Counted from the first letter of the stretch, positions 27,224 to 37,800 are shown. The stretch is 64,000 bases of DNA from Paraburkholderia sp. BL10I2N1 (GCF_004361815.1 NZ_SNWA01000001.1:2790001-2854000); one strand, 5' to 3'. Notes: a model not told the origin generated them from the sequence alone. Program-made: numbers and translations.

Positions 27224-27351
27224 GCGGGTAGATACCGGCTCATAGGCCTGCCCTGCAGTCAGGCGACCCTTCAATACATCTGCTCTCGCGTAGCTGCCTC
27301 GTCTTGCGCGACGTTCGGGCAGCTCGCGCGAAAAAGCCACTGTCTTCTCCA

Positions 27352-27380
27352 GCCCAACACCCTCGTGCGCGCTGTCTGGC
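27352..27380. promoter_or_regulatory. Imperfect inverted repeat, candidate activator (UAS) site for peptide gene 3
   Basis: GCCCAACA (27352-27359), 13 bases, TGTCTGGC (27373-27380). It has the same half-site and the same spacer as the perfect dyad before peptide gene 2 and is also centred 148 bp upstream of the -12 element. Two positions break the symmetry. Confidence 0.5.
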
Positions 27381-27499
27381 GCAGCCCGTCACCGACGCAC
27401 GGGCGCATCTTCCGGGCGCCGCCCGGGCTTCATCGGTGCGTGGTGACGTCCCAATGTCTTTAAGCCCAGGCGCGGTTTCTCCGGTGTCCGGCGTGCGCC

Positions 27500-27515
27500 T
27501 GGCACAGGCCATGCG
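27500..27515 (+). promoter_or_regulatory. Sigma-54-type promoter of leader-peptide gene 3
   Basis: TGGCACAGGCCATGCG: 14 of 16 consensus positions with GG-N10-GC. The -12 C is 74 bases before the ATG at 27588. Apart from this site and the dyad at 27352-27380, the 364-base region 27224-27587 shows nothing else I recognise. Confidence 0.72.
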
Positions 27516-27587
27516 TAAGTAACCTCCGGGCAGACAGCATTCTCGAATCCGAACGCAAGACCTGACCTTCCTTTCAGGAGAACCGGG

Positions 27588-27863
27588 ATGAACACCCTGA
27601 CGATCCAAGACCTCCACGTGACCGAAGAACTCGACATCGCCAGGATGCGCGCCGTACGCGGCGGCCTCATGCCGATCCCGTCGAACAACTTCGTGAACAT
27701 CACGCCGATCAGTCTCGACACCAGCAAGAACGTCTTCGCCACGCAGTCCAACGGCACCGGCATCGACATGCTGATTTCCACCGGCACCGGCTCGGCGTTC
27801 CTGACCGACATCTACACGAAGTCGAATCCGTACGTGGATAACGGCAACAGCATCGCGCTTTAA
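27588..27863 (+). CDS. Double-glycine leader peptide 3 (candidate exported peptide)
   Basis: 91 residues with an AGGAGAACCGGG ribosome site. The leader (MNTLTIQDLHVTEELDIARM then RAVRGG) is exactly 26 residues, like the other three. The mature part (65 residues) contains PIPSNNF, PISLDTSKNVFATQSNGT and GTGSAFLTD, and is clearly homologous to peptide 2. It is rich in Asn, Ser and Thr and has no Cys. It sits between the DUF4399 pair and the secretion operon. A stable hairpin follows 75 bases downstream. Confidence 0.82.
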   Translation: MNTLTIQDLHVTEELDIARMRAVRGGLMPIPSNNFVNITPISLDTSKNVFATQSNGTGIDMLISTGTGSAFLTDIYTKSNPYVDNGNSIAL

Positions 27864-27938
27864 ATAGGATCGTTGCGGGGAGACCACCGCTCAGGCCTCG
27901 ATGCCCCGGCGGACCGCAGCCCGAAGATAGCCCCGGCG

Positions 27939-27967
27939 CCGGACGACTACAGCACTGCGTCGTCCGG
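27939..27967 (+). terminator. Hairpin downstream of leader-peptide gene 3
   Basis: CCGGACGAC (27939-27947) pairs perfectly with GTCGTCCGG (27959-27967). No T-run follows, so it may act as an mRNA end or attenuator before the outer-membrane gene. Confidence 0.45.
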
Positions 27968-28141
27968 TAACCGTAAAAAGCAACCCGTAGCCAATCGTTC
28001 TTTCCACACGCCCCGCATCACGCACCAACACCCGCGCCCCCCTTTTTGCGCCGGTCTCGATGGAGATGCCGGACAGGACATGCTTTACTTGAAAGGCGCA
28101 TTGCCGACATGTGGTGCAGCAGGGATTTACCGGAGAAAATC

Positions 28142-29653
28142 GTGTCAGCGTCGCTTCTTTCGATCGTCCGTCATGGCTGGCGCCTTGCGTCGGCGAACCG
28201 CTGCGCGACGGACGACGTGGACGGTGTGGCGAGCGTGGGACATCGTCATGCCGCAACGCGCGCGCTTGCCGCGGCGACGTTGTGCGCCTTAGTTCTCTGC
28301 GCCTGCGACGTCAGCATGCCGGTCTACAAGCGTCCTGATACGCCTGCCAAAGCGGGGTGGTCCGACAAAAGCGGCTCCGCCATCTCCGCCGCCGATACGA
28401 TCGACCCGGAGTGGTGGAAGGGCTTTCACGACCCGTATCTGGATACGTTGATCGCAAAGGCGATCGCCGGCAACTTCGACATCAAGGTGCTGGCCGCCCG
28501 TATCGACGTCGCCGGGGCGCAGATCGGCGAGGCGCAGGCCGGCGCGCTACCGACCGTGGACGTCGGTGCCGGCGCCAATTTCCAGAAGACCAACGGCGCG
28601 CCGTTCCTGAAGCAGTACAACGTCGCCACCCAGGTCAACTGGGACATCGACATCTGGGGCAAGGTCGAGAAAGGCGTGCAGGCGCAGAAGGCCGAATACC
28701 ACGCCACCGAGGCGGACTGGCGCGCGGGCTATCTCGAACTCGTGGCGGTTGTAGCGAGCACATATTTCCAGATCCTGCAGTTCGACGACCAGATCGAGCA
28801 GCAACAGAAAACCCTCGCCACCAACAGACAGATCCTCGCGATCTACGACGGTCAGAACCGCAATGGCCTGATCCCGAAGACCCAGGTGATGCGGCAGCAG
28901 GCAGAAATCAATCGTCTGACCAACGAGTTGCTGGAACTGCGCCGCTCGCGCGACGTGGCGAACAACGCGCTGTCGACGCTGATCGGCGTGCCCGCCGGCG
29001 AATTCACGCTGCCCACCGGCCATCTGCAGCAACGCGTGCAACAGCCGCCGGTGCCGGCTGGCCTGCCTGCGCAACTGCTGTCGCGGCGTCCGGACATCGT
29101 CGCGTCGGAACTGCGGGTGCTGGAAGCGTACAACCTCGTCGGCGAGGCGAAGCTCGCGCAGCTCCCGTCGATCAGCCTGACCGGTCACGCCGGCACCGCC
29201 AGTTTCGCGCTGACCGACCTGCTGAAGTCGTTCACGTATGGCTTCATGCCGAGCATCAACCTTCCGATCTTCGACCCCAGCGTGCGCGCGCATATCAAAA
29301 CGACCCTGGCGCAAAGCACGGTCGCGGAGCAACAGTATCGAACCACGGTGATGGGTGCGTTCGAAGAAGTGGAAAACGCGCTCGTCAACCTGAACGCGCA
29401 CAAACTGCAGCGCGTGGAACTGCAGCAGGAGGTCTCGCGCTTGCGCATGGTGGCCGACCAGATCGAATCGCAACTGCGCGAAGGCCTGGTGTCGCAGCTC
29501 GAAGTGTTCGAGACGGAACGCACGCTGCTGCAGGCGCAGCAGGACCTGCTCACCAATCATCAGCAGATTCTGTCCGATACCGTACTGCTCTATAAGGCGT
29601 TGGGTGGCGGCTGGCCATCCGTCGACGTGCAGGCGGAAGTAAAGGAGCACTGA
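28142..29653 (+). CDS. Outer-membrane efflux factor (TolC/OprM family) of the peptide-export system
   Basis: About 503 residues from the GTG at 28142, which has CCGGAG 7 bases upstream. A lipoprotein-like signal (AAATLCALVLCACDVSMPVY) is followed by the OEP double repeat: WWKGFHDPYLDTLIAKAIAG, QVNWDIDIWGKVEKGVQAQK, LLSRRPDIVASELRVLEAYN and FDPSVRAHIKTTLAQS. It forms the outer-membrane duct. Being followed by FHA, HlyD, parvulin and C39-ABC genes in the same direction, it is assigned to the peptide exporter rather than to a drug pump; this is inference from context. An earlier in-frame ATG at 28109 is less well supported. Confidence 0.88.
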   Translation: MSASLLSIVRHGWRLASANRCATDDVDGVASVGHRHAATRALAAATLCALVLCACDVSMPVYKRPDTPAKAGWSDKSGSAISAADTIDPEWWKGFHDPYLDTLIAKAIAGNFDIKVLAARIDVAGAQIGEAQAGALPTVDVGAGANFQKTNGAPFLKQYNVATQVNWDIDIWGKVEKGVQAQKAEYHATEADWRAGYLELVAVVASTYFQILQFDDQIEQQQKTLATNRQILAIYDGQNRNGLIPKTQVMRQQAEINRLTNELLELRRSRDVANNALSTLIGVPAGEFTLPTGHLQQRVQQPPVPAGLPAQLLSRRPDIVASELRVLEAYNLVGEAKLAQLPSISLTGHAGTASFALTDLLKSFTYGFMPSINLPIFDPSVRAHIKTTLAQSTVAEQQYRTTVMGAFEEVENALVNLNAHKLQRVELQQEVSRLRMVADQIESQLREGLVSQLEVFETERTLLQAQQDLLTNHQQILSDTVLLYKALGGGWPSVDVQAEVKEH

Positions 29654-29711
29654 GTTCACGCGCAGCCGCCTGCCTTGCAGGATGCGCGGCAGCATCACCC
29701 GTACCTGACAA

Positions 29712-29739
29712 TTGACTACCGCCATGTGTGACTTACAAT
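29712..29739 (+). promoter_or_regulatory. Sigma-70-type promoter of the FHA/secretion operon
   Basis: TTGACT (29712-29717), 16 bases, TACAAT (29734-29739): close to consensus at both boxes. It would give a leader of about 110 bases before the ATG at 29856. The machinery thus looks constitutive, unlike the sigma-54-driven cargo genes. Confidence 0.65.
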
Positions 29740-29855
29740 CTTTTAGTGACCGCCGGACGGGTGGTTCATTCGAACAGTGCTTGCTCGCCGCGATTCCCTC
29801 CAGCATTCCTCTGATGCTTTCGCAGCAGCGGGTAAACGATTAGTGATCCAGACAA

Positions 29856-32393
29856 ATGACTCCCGGCGAAGCTTCGATTGCGGAGGTGAGAACGACACTG
29901 GACCCGGAGTTCGATGTCGTACTGGCGCCGGTGTCGCACCCGGCGCTCGGCGCGATACGGATCATCGACAGTCTGTTTGCGATCGGGCGCAGTGAGGCGC
30001 CGTTCGCGGACTATCCGCACGAGCTGCTCACACGGCTCTCGCGCCGCCATGCGCGCATTTTCACGGAGCATGGTGCCGTTTACGTCGCGGACCTCGACAG
30101 CAAGAACGGTACGACAGTCAACGGCAAGAGCGTGCGTCAGACGCCCAGCCGTGTGCGCGCCGGCGATGAACTCTGTTTCGGCGGCGAACTGAAATACCGG
30201 GTCGGCGTCGAGCCGCGCGCGCGTATCGTCGCGGCGGCCCAGACCGCGCCGCACGTCGCGCTCGTGCTCGTGCCGCAGCGCGACGACCTCGGCCTCCAGC
30301 CCATCGATGTCAGGGCGTTTCCGTTTCTCGTCAGCAAGACCGACGAGATTTTCGCGCGCTACAAGGATCGCTATCCGCACCAGGTCAATTACATCTCACG
30401 ACGCCATGCGCATATCTTCCTGAAGGCGGGTGACCTGTACGTGGAGGACCTCGGCAGCACGAACGGTACATTCGTCGACGGAAAGCGGCTCGACGAGACG
30501 GCCCATGCGCTCTCGGAAGGCGACGTCGTTGCATTCGGCGGCGACCATTTCGTCTACAGGGTGGAACTGCAGAAAGAGCCTGAATTTGAGCCGACCGTGA
30601 CCCAGATGATTTCAACGCCGCCGATCGACGACTTCGACGCCGACAAGACGACGTTTGTCGGCGCCGCGCATTCGTTCCTCGACATTTTCTGCGTCGACCG
30701 GGCGCTGCAGCGCGAGGACGAAGTCAACGAGGCGGCGCAGCCGGCCGCGGAGGCCGCCGGGCGCAACGGGCAAACCGATCGCCCGACCCATGCCAACCGC
30801 GCGGGCAGCCGCATGAGCCGTACGCAGCGCCGGTGGCGCCTGCTCTTCGGCGAACTCACGCGCGCCTTCGCCGGCGACCAGCGCACCACGGTTCCGCGAA
30901 CGGCATGGTGGGGGCTCGCGGGCGTCGCGCTGCTGGTCGTGGTCGCCGTGGCGATGTATATGCGGAACGCGTCCGAGCGCGAACTGAAGAATCTGCTCGC
31001 AACCGGCGACTATGGCCAGGCGATCGCCGTCGCGAACGACTATCTGGGCCGTCATCCGGCTGACGAGCACATCAGGGCGCTCGCCAGCGAAGCGTTGCTG
31101 AAGGCGAAGGTTCCAGGCTGGCTCGCCGCGCTGCAGGCGCGCGAGTTCGGCCGCGCCGATGCGTTGATCGCCCAGATGAAAGCGTTGAGCCAGCCGAACG
31201 CCGACGCTGCATCACTCGTCGGCGAACTGCGGTGGGTGGGAGATCTGGAGCGCTTTTTCGTCGGCCGGGGAGGGGTGGATGCGCCGATCCGGATCTATGC
31301 GGACGAGGACCGGATCAACAGCCTCCTGAAGCGCTGGGAGGACGACGCGAAGAGCCACCAGCGCGCGCTCGACCGGATCGCGTCGTACGCGCCCGAGTTT
31401 GTCGAGCCGTACGCGCTCGCCATGAGCCACCTGCGCAAGCTCGAAAGCGACGATTCGGTGTACGTCGCCGCGATCGACCGGCTCAATGCCACGATCGACA
31501 CAGAACTGGGACGGGATAAACCCGATGCGCTGCCCGCTGCGCTGGACGACTACGCGCAGCGCTATCCACGCCTCGCCGGTCTCGATCGGGTGCGCGAAGA
31601 TCTGCGGCAGTACATGGCCGTACTGAACGAAGCCACCGCTCGCCGTCTTGTGCCGTTGCTGGCTTTGCTCAGGAAAGTGCGCTTCACGACGCCGCCGTTC
31701 CAGGCGCACTTTCGGCAACTGGCCGCCACCCGCCTGCCTTCGGCGGATGTGATCGCCCGCCACGACGCAGCGTCGGCTGCCTGGCAGCGCGGCGACGGAC
31801 ACGCGGCGCTGACGGATCTGCAGGCGATACCGGCGGGCCCATGGTCCGATGTGCTTGCCGCCGAGCAGGCGCACAAGAAAGCCCTCTTCGACCAGTTCAG
31901 CGACCTGCAGAAGACCCGCGGCACGAAGGACTACGACGAGCGGCTCCTGTCGTTCTACGCAGGACTCGATCCGGCGGAGGACGCCTGGTTCGTTCATGCC
32001 ATCCAGTCTGACGTCGCCGCGCTGCGCGACAAGGCGCTCTCGCGTGCGCAGGATCTGCTCACGCGCGCGCAGGGTCTGTGGCGTCAGTATCGGGCGAACG
32101 GCGCGATCGGCGGCACGCAGCGGCTCGAGTCGGGCATCTCCGAGGGGTTCCGCAGCCAGGCGCGGCTCCTGACCGAGGCGCAGACGCTCGCGCATCAGGG
32201 CATGCGCATCTACACGCAGCTCAAGGCAGACCACGCGTCCGACTGGGACCAGCTGGTCGACGACGTCGACGCCGAAGCAGAGCTGCAACGCCGCTCGCTG
32301 GAGGAGTTGCGCATGGTCCTCGAACCTGCGCTGCTGAAGTCGAAGCTGGCACTCATCGGAGGCAACAGCGGTGAAGCGCGACAATCACCTTAA
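29856..32393 (+). CDS. Twin-FHA-domain membrane protein
   Basis: 845 residues. FHA1 (~30-110) has AIGRSEAP, LSRRHARIF and DLDSKNGTTVNGKSV. FHA2 (~120-245) has YISRRHAHIF and EDLGSTNGTFVDGKRL; both keep the phosphothreonine-contact residues. A single membrane helix (~350-370; GLAGVALLVVVAVAMYM) is followed by a ~470-residue helical, repeat-rich periplasmic part with no known domain. The protein could read phosphorylation by the kinase at 21783 on the cytoplasmic side and touch the export channel outside. Its last 23 bases overlap the HlyD gene, so it is translationally tied to the secretion machinery. Confidence 0.88.
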   Translation: MTPGEASIAEVRTTLDPEFDVVLAPVSHPALGAIRIIDSLFAIGRSEAPFADYPHELLTRLSRRHARIFTEHGAVYVADLDSKNGTTVNGKSVRQTPSRVRAGDELCFGGELKYRVGVEPRARIVAAAQTAPHVALVLVPQRDDLGLQPIDVRAFPFLVSKTDEIFARYKDRYPHQVNYISRRHAHIFLKAGDLYVEDLGSTNGTFVDGKRLDETAHALSEGDVVAFGGDHFVYRVELQKEPEFEPTVTQMISTPPIDDFDADKTTFVGAAHSFLDIFCVDRALQREDEVNEAAQPAAEAAGRNGQTDRPTHANRAGSRMSRTQRRWRLLFGELTRAFAGDQRTTVPRTAWWGLAGVALLVVVAVAMYMRNASERELKNLLATGDYGQAIAVANDYLGRHPADEHIRALASEALLKAKVPGWLAALQAREFGRADALIAQMKALSQPNADAASLVGELRWVGDLERFFVGRGGVDAPIRIYADEDRINSLLKRWEDDAKSHQRALDRIASYAPEFVEPYALAMSHLRKLESDDSVYVAAIDRLNATIDTELGRDKPDALPAALDDYAQRYPRLAGLDRVREDLRQYMAVLNEATARRLVPLLALLRKVRFTTPPFQAHFRQLAATRLPSADVIARHDAASAAWQRGDGHAALTDLQAIPAGPWSDVLAAEQAHKKALFDQFSDLQKTRGTKDYDERLLSFYAGLDPAEDAWFVHAIQSDVAALRDKALSRAQDLLTRAQGLWRQYRANGAIGGTQRLESGISEGFRSQARLLTEAQTLAHQGMRIYTQLKADHASDWDQLVDDVDAEAELQRRSLEELRMVLEPALLKSKLALIGGNSGEARQSP

Positions 32394-33744
32394 GCCGCTA
32401 TCCGAAGCGCTGGAAGATCACAGCGCGGAAGGCATCGCGATCCTCACCGCCGAGCCGGTCCGGATGGCGTATGCCCTCGTGCTGACGATGGTGGCGCTGG
32501 TCGTGGCCGGACTGCTGTGGTCGTTCATCGGCCGCGCGGATGTGATCGTGAGCGCGCAGGGCACGCTCGCGCCGGAGTCGGACGTGCGACGTATCTACGC
32601 GCCCATCGACGGCGAACTGGCGGACCTGTATATCGCCGAAGGCCAGCCGGTGTCGAAAGGTGATGTGCTCGCGAGACTGAACGCGCGGGGTGCGATCGAA
32701 GCGGCGACCAACGCGCTGCAGGCGCAGTTGAAGCTCGACGACGCCGAGCGCGAATGGAAGCAGTTTCCGGAGCAGAAGGCGCTGATGGAACGCAAGGCGG
32801 CGGCCTTGAAGGAACAGATCGAGGTCGAATCGAAGCTGCACGAGAACCGCATTTCCGAAGGCACGACGAAGCTCGCAGAAGGGCAGAAAGCCGAACTGGA
32901 GCAGGCGCGCAGCGAACTCGAAAACGCCCGCCGGCTGCGCGACGCGGCACGCCAGGAACTCGACAGCTACTCACGGCTCTTCGCGCAGCCGGGCGGCGGC
33001 GGTGTCGCGGAACTGCAGGTCGAAGCGAAGAAAACTGCGTATCTGCAGGCGGACAATGCGTACCGTGTCGCGCAGTCGAAACTCGCGGAACTGGATTTCC
33101 GCCTGAGCCACGAATATGCGCAGGCGAATGCGCAGCTCGAAACCAGCGGCCAGCAAGCCACCAATCTGCAGATCCAGTACGACGCGGCCACGCGCGAGAT
33201 CGCGAACGCCGAAGACAAGCTGCGCCTGCAGGTTCAGACCGCGCGGCTGGTGGCCGACGCCGCCGCGCGCATCCGCTTCGAGAACATCGACAAGGACAAT
33301 TTCCTGCTGATTCTCGCACCGACTTCCGGTGTCGTGACCGACGTGACGACCACCCAGCCTGGCGATAAGATCCAGGCCAACGCGCCCCTAGGCGGTATCG
33401 CGCCGAAGGATGCGCGTCCCGTGCTGAAGATCGAGATCGCCGAGCGCGATCGCGCGTTCCTGCACGAAGGCCTGCCGGTGAAGATGAAGTTCAGCGCGTT
33501 TCCCTACCAGCGCTATGGGCTTATCAGCGGCACGCTCGCTTATATTTCGCCCGCGACCAAGCCGTCTGTGCAGGACAAGCAGCCAGTCTACGAAGGGCGC
33601 GTCACACTTGAGCGCAACTATTACCAGATCGCCGAAAACAGGTATCCGTTGCGATACGGGATGACGGCGAGCGCGGAGATCGTCGTACGCGAGCGGCGCC
33701 TGATCGATCTGGGGCTCGACCCGTTCAGGCAACTCGCCGGATGA
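32371..33744 (+). CDS. HlyD-type periplasmic adaptor of the type I secretion system
   Basis: 457 residues starting at a GTG with GGAGG 8 bases upstream (32358-32362), inside the end of the FHA gene. One membrane helix (YALVLTMVALVVAGLLWSFI) is followed by the lipoyl half YAPIDGELADLYIAEGQPVS, a long coiled-coil hairpin (~110-280), the second lipoyl half (LAPTSGVVTDVTTTQPGDKI) and a beta-barrel C-terminal region. This is the long-hairpin form seen in ABC-coupled type I secretion and bacteriocin export. It links the C39-ABC transporter to the outer-membrane factor. Confidence 0.9.
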   Translation: MKRDNHLKPLSEALEDHSAEGIAILTAEPVRMAYALVLTMVALVVAGLLWSFIGRADVIVSAQGTLAPESDVRRIYAPIDGELADLYIAEGQPVSKGDVLARLNARGAIEAATNALQAQLKLDDAEREWKQFPEQKALMERKAAALKEQIEVESKLHENRISEGTTKLAEGQKAELEQARSELENARRLRDAARQELDSYSRLFAQPGGGGVAELQVEAKKTAYLQADNAYRVAQSKLAELDFRLSHEYAQANAQLETSGQQATNLQIQYDAATREIANAEDKLRLQVQTARLVADAAARIRFENIDKDNFLLILAPTSGVVTDVTTTQPGDKIQANAPLGGIAPKDARPVLKIEIAERDRAFLHEGLPVKMKFSAFPYQRYGLISGTLAYISPATKPSVQDKQPVYEGRVTLERNYYQIAENRYPLRYGMTASAEIVVRERRLIDLGLDPFRQLAG

Positions 33745-33792
33745 GCGGCGTGCCGATGCAATGCGAGCGCCAGGTCGTGCGATGTGATGGAG

Positions 33793-33892
33793 CGAACCGA
33801 ACCGGAAGCGAACCGGAACCGAACCGGAACCGAACCGGAACCGAACCGGAGCCGAACCGGAGCCGAACCGGAGCCGAACCGGAGCCGAACCC
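33793..33892 (+). repeat. 11-bp tandem repeat between HlyD and parvulin genes
   Basis: About eight or nine copies of GAACCGGAACC, with the later half drifted to GAACCGGAGCC. It lies in the 215-base gap inside the secretion operon. The 11-bp period would change frame with each copy, so it is unlikely to be coding; copy-number variation could change spacing or mRNA structure. Confidence 0.85.
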
Positions 33893-33959
33893 CAAGGCCG
33901 CACGCGCATGCAAGCCCCGGCGTGCGGGCCGGAGAATGCCAACCTGAGGAGCGGATGAG

Positions 33960-34712
33960 ATGACCGCGATTGTACGAATCGATGAAGAAGTCGTGGACGT
34001 CGCCGAATTCATACGTCTACTGAAACTGACCGGCCAGTTCGAGAGCCTGATCGAGCAACTCGTGCGCGACAAGCTCACCGTGCACGCCGCGAAGAAGCAG
34101 GGCATCACCGTATCGGCGGAACAGATCCAGGAACGCGCGGATCAGTTTCGCCGGGTGCGTGGGCTGCACCGCGCTACCGATATGAACCAGTACCTCGATG
34201 CGCTCGGCGTGAGTCTGGACGAATTCGAGGTGTTCATCACGGACGGCCTGTATCAGGAACGCATGCTCGACCAGGTGAGCAACCAGGCGGCGATCGAGGA
34301 GTACTTCTCGCTGAACTCGCCGAAGTTCGATGCAATCGAGGTCAGCCACATCGTGCTCGATAGCGAGGGCAAGGCGAAAGAAATGATCTCATACCTGCAC
34401 GACGATCCGGAGAGCTTCGCCGACATGGCGCGCGAACATTCGATCGCGGATACGCGCGAGTCGGGCGGCGTGATCGGCAAGGTGCTGCGCGGCTCGCTCA
34501 AGCCGGACATCGAGGCGAAGATCTTCAATGCGGCGGTCGGCGATCTGCTCGGGCCGTTTCCGTCGCCGGACCGTTCCTGCTATGAGATTTTCGCGGTCAC
34601 GGCCAAATATCCGGCGAAGCTCGACGAAGATGTCGCCGCCGAAGTGAAGCGTTTGTTGCGCGAGGGATGGCTGATTGCGCGCGCACAGGAGCATGTCATC
34701 GAGGCGCGCTAG
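33960..34712 (+). CDS. Cytoplasmic parvulin-type peptidyl-prolyl isomerase (PpiC/SurA-like)
   Basis: 250 residues from MTAIVRIDEEVVDVAEF, preceded by GAGGAGCGGATGAG. The N-terminal SurA-type helical chaperone region (LIEQLVRDKLTVHAAKKQGI, then EQIQERADQF) is followed by a parvulin domain (~125-220): VSHIVLDSEGKAKEMISY, PESFADMAREHSIADTRESG and IGKVLRGSLKPDIEAKIF. There is no signal peptide, unlike SurA or PrsA, so it acts inside the cell. It most likely keeps the cargo peptides export-competent for the next gene's transporter, as PpiC-like proteins do in some C39-ABC operons. Confidence 0.88.
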   Translation: MTAIVRIDEEVVDVAEFIRLLKLTGQFESLIEQLVRDKLTVHAAKKQGITVSAEQIQERADQFRRVRGLHRATDMNQYLDALGVSLDEFEVFITDGLYQERMLDQVSNQAAIEEYFSLNSPKFDAIEVSHIVLDSEGKAKEMISYLHDDPESFADMAREHSIADTRESGGVIGKVLRGSLKPDIEAKIFNAAVGDLLGPFPSPDRSCYEIFAVTAKYPAKLDEDVAAEVKRLLREGWLIARAQEHVIEAR

Positions 34713-34809
34713 CGCCTGAGGCAGGCTGAAACAATCCACGGCACCTGGGCCCGTGCAGGCTCAGGACGCACGACGCACAGCACGCGCCAACGTCGAGGTT
34801 CGCAAGCAC

Positions 34810-37800
34810 ATGGACGCACCCCAGACATCTCCGTCCGCGGCGGAGTTTCTGTCATCGGTCGAGATCCTGTCGCCATTTTCGCGCGAGGAACTCGAACGCA
34901 TGGCGGAGCATGCGCAAAGCCGCTTCTACTCATTCGGCGAGACGGTGTGCAATGCGGGCGAGCCGGCGGAAGGACTCTTTATCGTCAAGTCGGGCTCGGT
35001 GCGCATCTTTACCGAGGAGCACGGCAAGGAAATCAGCATGGGCGTGCGCAAGACGGGCGAGATCTTTGCCGATATCGCGATGCTGCGCACCTATGTGCAT
35101 GAATCGTCGGTGCGGGCCTCGGCAAAAACCGAACTGCTGTTCATACCGCGCGCAGCGATCGGACCGGTGATTGGCGGCAACCAGGTCGCACTAGCGTTCG
35201 TCGCGAGCTATGTGGCGATCAGTTCCGCGGGCGGGTTCGTTGCGCAACTGTTCGATCTGCGCGGCAAGCTCAACAAGGCCGAGCTGGAAGAATACGTGCG
35301 CAGCGTCGGCGTGAAGCGGGTCAGCGCGGGCAAGGAAATCCTCAAGCAGGATTCGCGTGAAGACCGACGGCTCTACGTCGTGCGGCAGGGCGAAGTGCGG
35401 ATCGTGCGGCGCGACGACGACAAGGACTACACGCTCGCGACCCTGGGCGAAGGTGAGATCTTCGGCGAGAAGGCCTGCCTGATGCGCCAGGAGCAGATGG
35501 CTTCGGTCATCGCGACTGCCGACACGCGGCTGCTCGTGATCCCTGAGCGAACCGTCCATTTCATCCTGGAGCGCAATCCGAAACTTCGCGAAGTGCTCGA
35601 AGAACGGATTCGCTATTCCGACCGCGAACTCGAACGCCAGAAGCGGATCGAGCAGCGGCGCAAGCTGCCGTTGACGCTCGACCTTCACACGAAGCCCGAG
35701 TTCGGCGAGAAGGTCATCAAGCGGTTTGCGTTCGTCGAGCAGGCCGAGGAGATGGATTGCGGCGCGGCCTGTCTCGCGATGGTGTGCAGGCACTACAGCA
35801 TCCCCATGACGCTCGGCAAACTGCGCGAACTTGCCAACGTGACGACACAGGGCGCGACGCTCGACAGCCTCGCGCGCGCCGGAGAGTCGCTCGGCTTTAC
35901 GGCGCGCGGCGTGCAATGCACGTTCGATGCGCTACGCGGCTTCGATCTGCCGTTCATCGTGCACTGGGAGGGCTATCACTACATCGTGGTGTATGGCCTG
36001 TCGAAAGACTATGTGTGGGTGGCCGACCCGGCGCTCGGCTTCAGAAAACTGAGTGTCGAGGATTTCGAGCGCGGCTGGAGCGGCACCTGTCTGATCTTCA
36101 CGGCGGGGCCGAATCTCGCGCAGATGGCGGCGGCGCGCTCGCCGTGGATACGCTTTGTCGGTTACCTCACGCCCTACAGGAAGATCCTCGCGAACCTGTT
36201 TCTTGCGACCTTCGTGATTCAGGTGCTGGGCGTGATTCCGCCGCTCATCATCCAGAACATCCTCGATGGCGTGATCGTGCATCAGAATGTCAGCCTGCTG
36301 CATCTGTTGATCGTGGGGCTGATCATCTCCAACGTATTCACGCAGCTGATGTCGACCATTCGCGCCTATCTGGCGAATTTCATGGTTCGCAACATGGACT
36401 TCGCGATGATGTCGCAGTTTTTCAAACACACGATGTCGCTGCCGTTCTCATTCTTCGCGAAGCGCAAGACCGGCGATATCTTTGCGCGCTTCCAGGAAAA
36501 CCAGACGATCCGCGCGTTCCTGACCGAATCGACCGTCACGACCGCGTTGAACCTGCTGATGGTGTTCATCTACTTCTCGATCATGTTCTTCTATAACGTG
36601 AAGATGACACTGGTGCTGATCGCCTTCGTGATTCCGATCATGGCGCTCACTGCGCTTGCCACGCCAAAGCTCAAGTCATACGCGCGTTCCGTGTTCGCCG
36701 CCTCGACCGATTCCAAATCTTTCCTGATGGAAGCGCTGGCCGGTGTCGAGACGGTCAAGGGCATGGGCATCGAGCGTCCGGTGCGCCTGCGCTGGGAGAA
36801 GAAGTACGCGAAAGCGCTGGAATTGCAGTACCGGGCGCACGCATTCAACATTCTGGTCGGACTCGGCAGCCAGCTGCTCAACGCCGCAACGACCATCGCG
36901 ATCCTCTGGGTGGGCGCGAATCTGGTGCTGGCGCGCGAGATGACGATCGGCCAGCTGATTGCCTTCAATGCGTTCATGGGCAGCGTGCTGAGTCCGCTGA
37001 TGGGGTTGGTGGGCCTGTGGAGCATGTTGAACGACGCAGGCGTCGCGATGGAAAGACTTGGCGACGTCCTCGACATCGAGCCCGAACAGAAGCCGGAAGA
37101 TCTGCCCTCGCGGGTGATGCTGCCGGACCTGCAGGGCGAAATCAGCATGAGCGGCGTGTATTTCCGTTACGGGGAGAACGACAGCGCCTATGTGCTCGAG
37201 AACATCAGCTTCGATATCAAGCCGGGTGAGCTGGTGGCGATTGTCGGCCGCAGCGGCTCGGGCAAGACGACGCTCGCCAAGCTGCTGGTCGGATTCTATG
37301 CGCCGTCCGAAGGCAAGATGACGGTCGACGGCTACGACATGAATGTGATCGACAAGGCCTACTACCGCGCGCAGATCGGCTACGTGATGCAGAGCAATCT
37401 GCTGTTCTCCGGCACGATCGCCGAGAACATCGCGAGCGGCGACGATGCGCCCGAGCGTCGCCGCATCGAAGAGGTCGCGAAGATGGCCGACGCGCATGCG
37501 TTCATCAGCAAGATGCCGCTCGGCTACGAACAGATTGTCGGCGAGCGCGGCATCGGGCTGTCGGGCGGCCAGATTCAGCGCCTGTGCATCGCGCGGGCGC
37601 TCTATCACGATCCGCGTCTGCTGGTGTTCGACGAGGCCACCTCGGCGCTCGATTCGCAGTCGGAAAGCAATATTCTCGGCAACATGCACGACATCCTCAA
37701 GGGCCGTACTGCGGTGATCATCGCGCACCGGCTCAGCACCATCATGCGTGCCGACAAGATCCTCGTGCTTTACGAGGGCGCAATCGTCGAACAGGGGCGG

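Noticed and set aside
33741..33947. Small frame made of Glu/Pro/Asn/Arg-type repeats over the 11-bp tandem repeat
   Set aside because: The 11-bp period alone produces a repetitive peptide in any frame; no ribosome site and no independent support.
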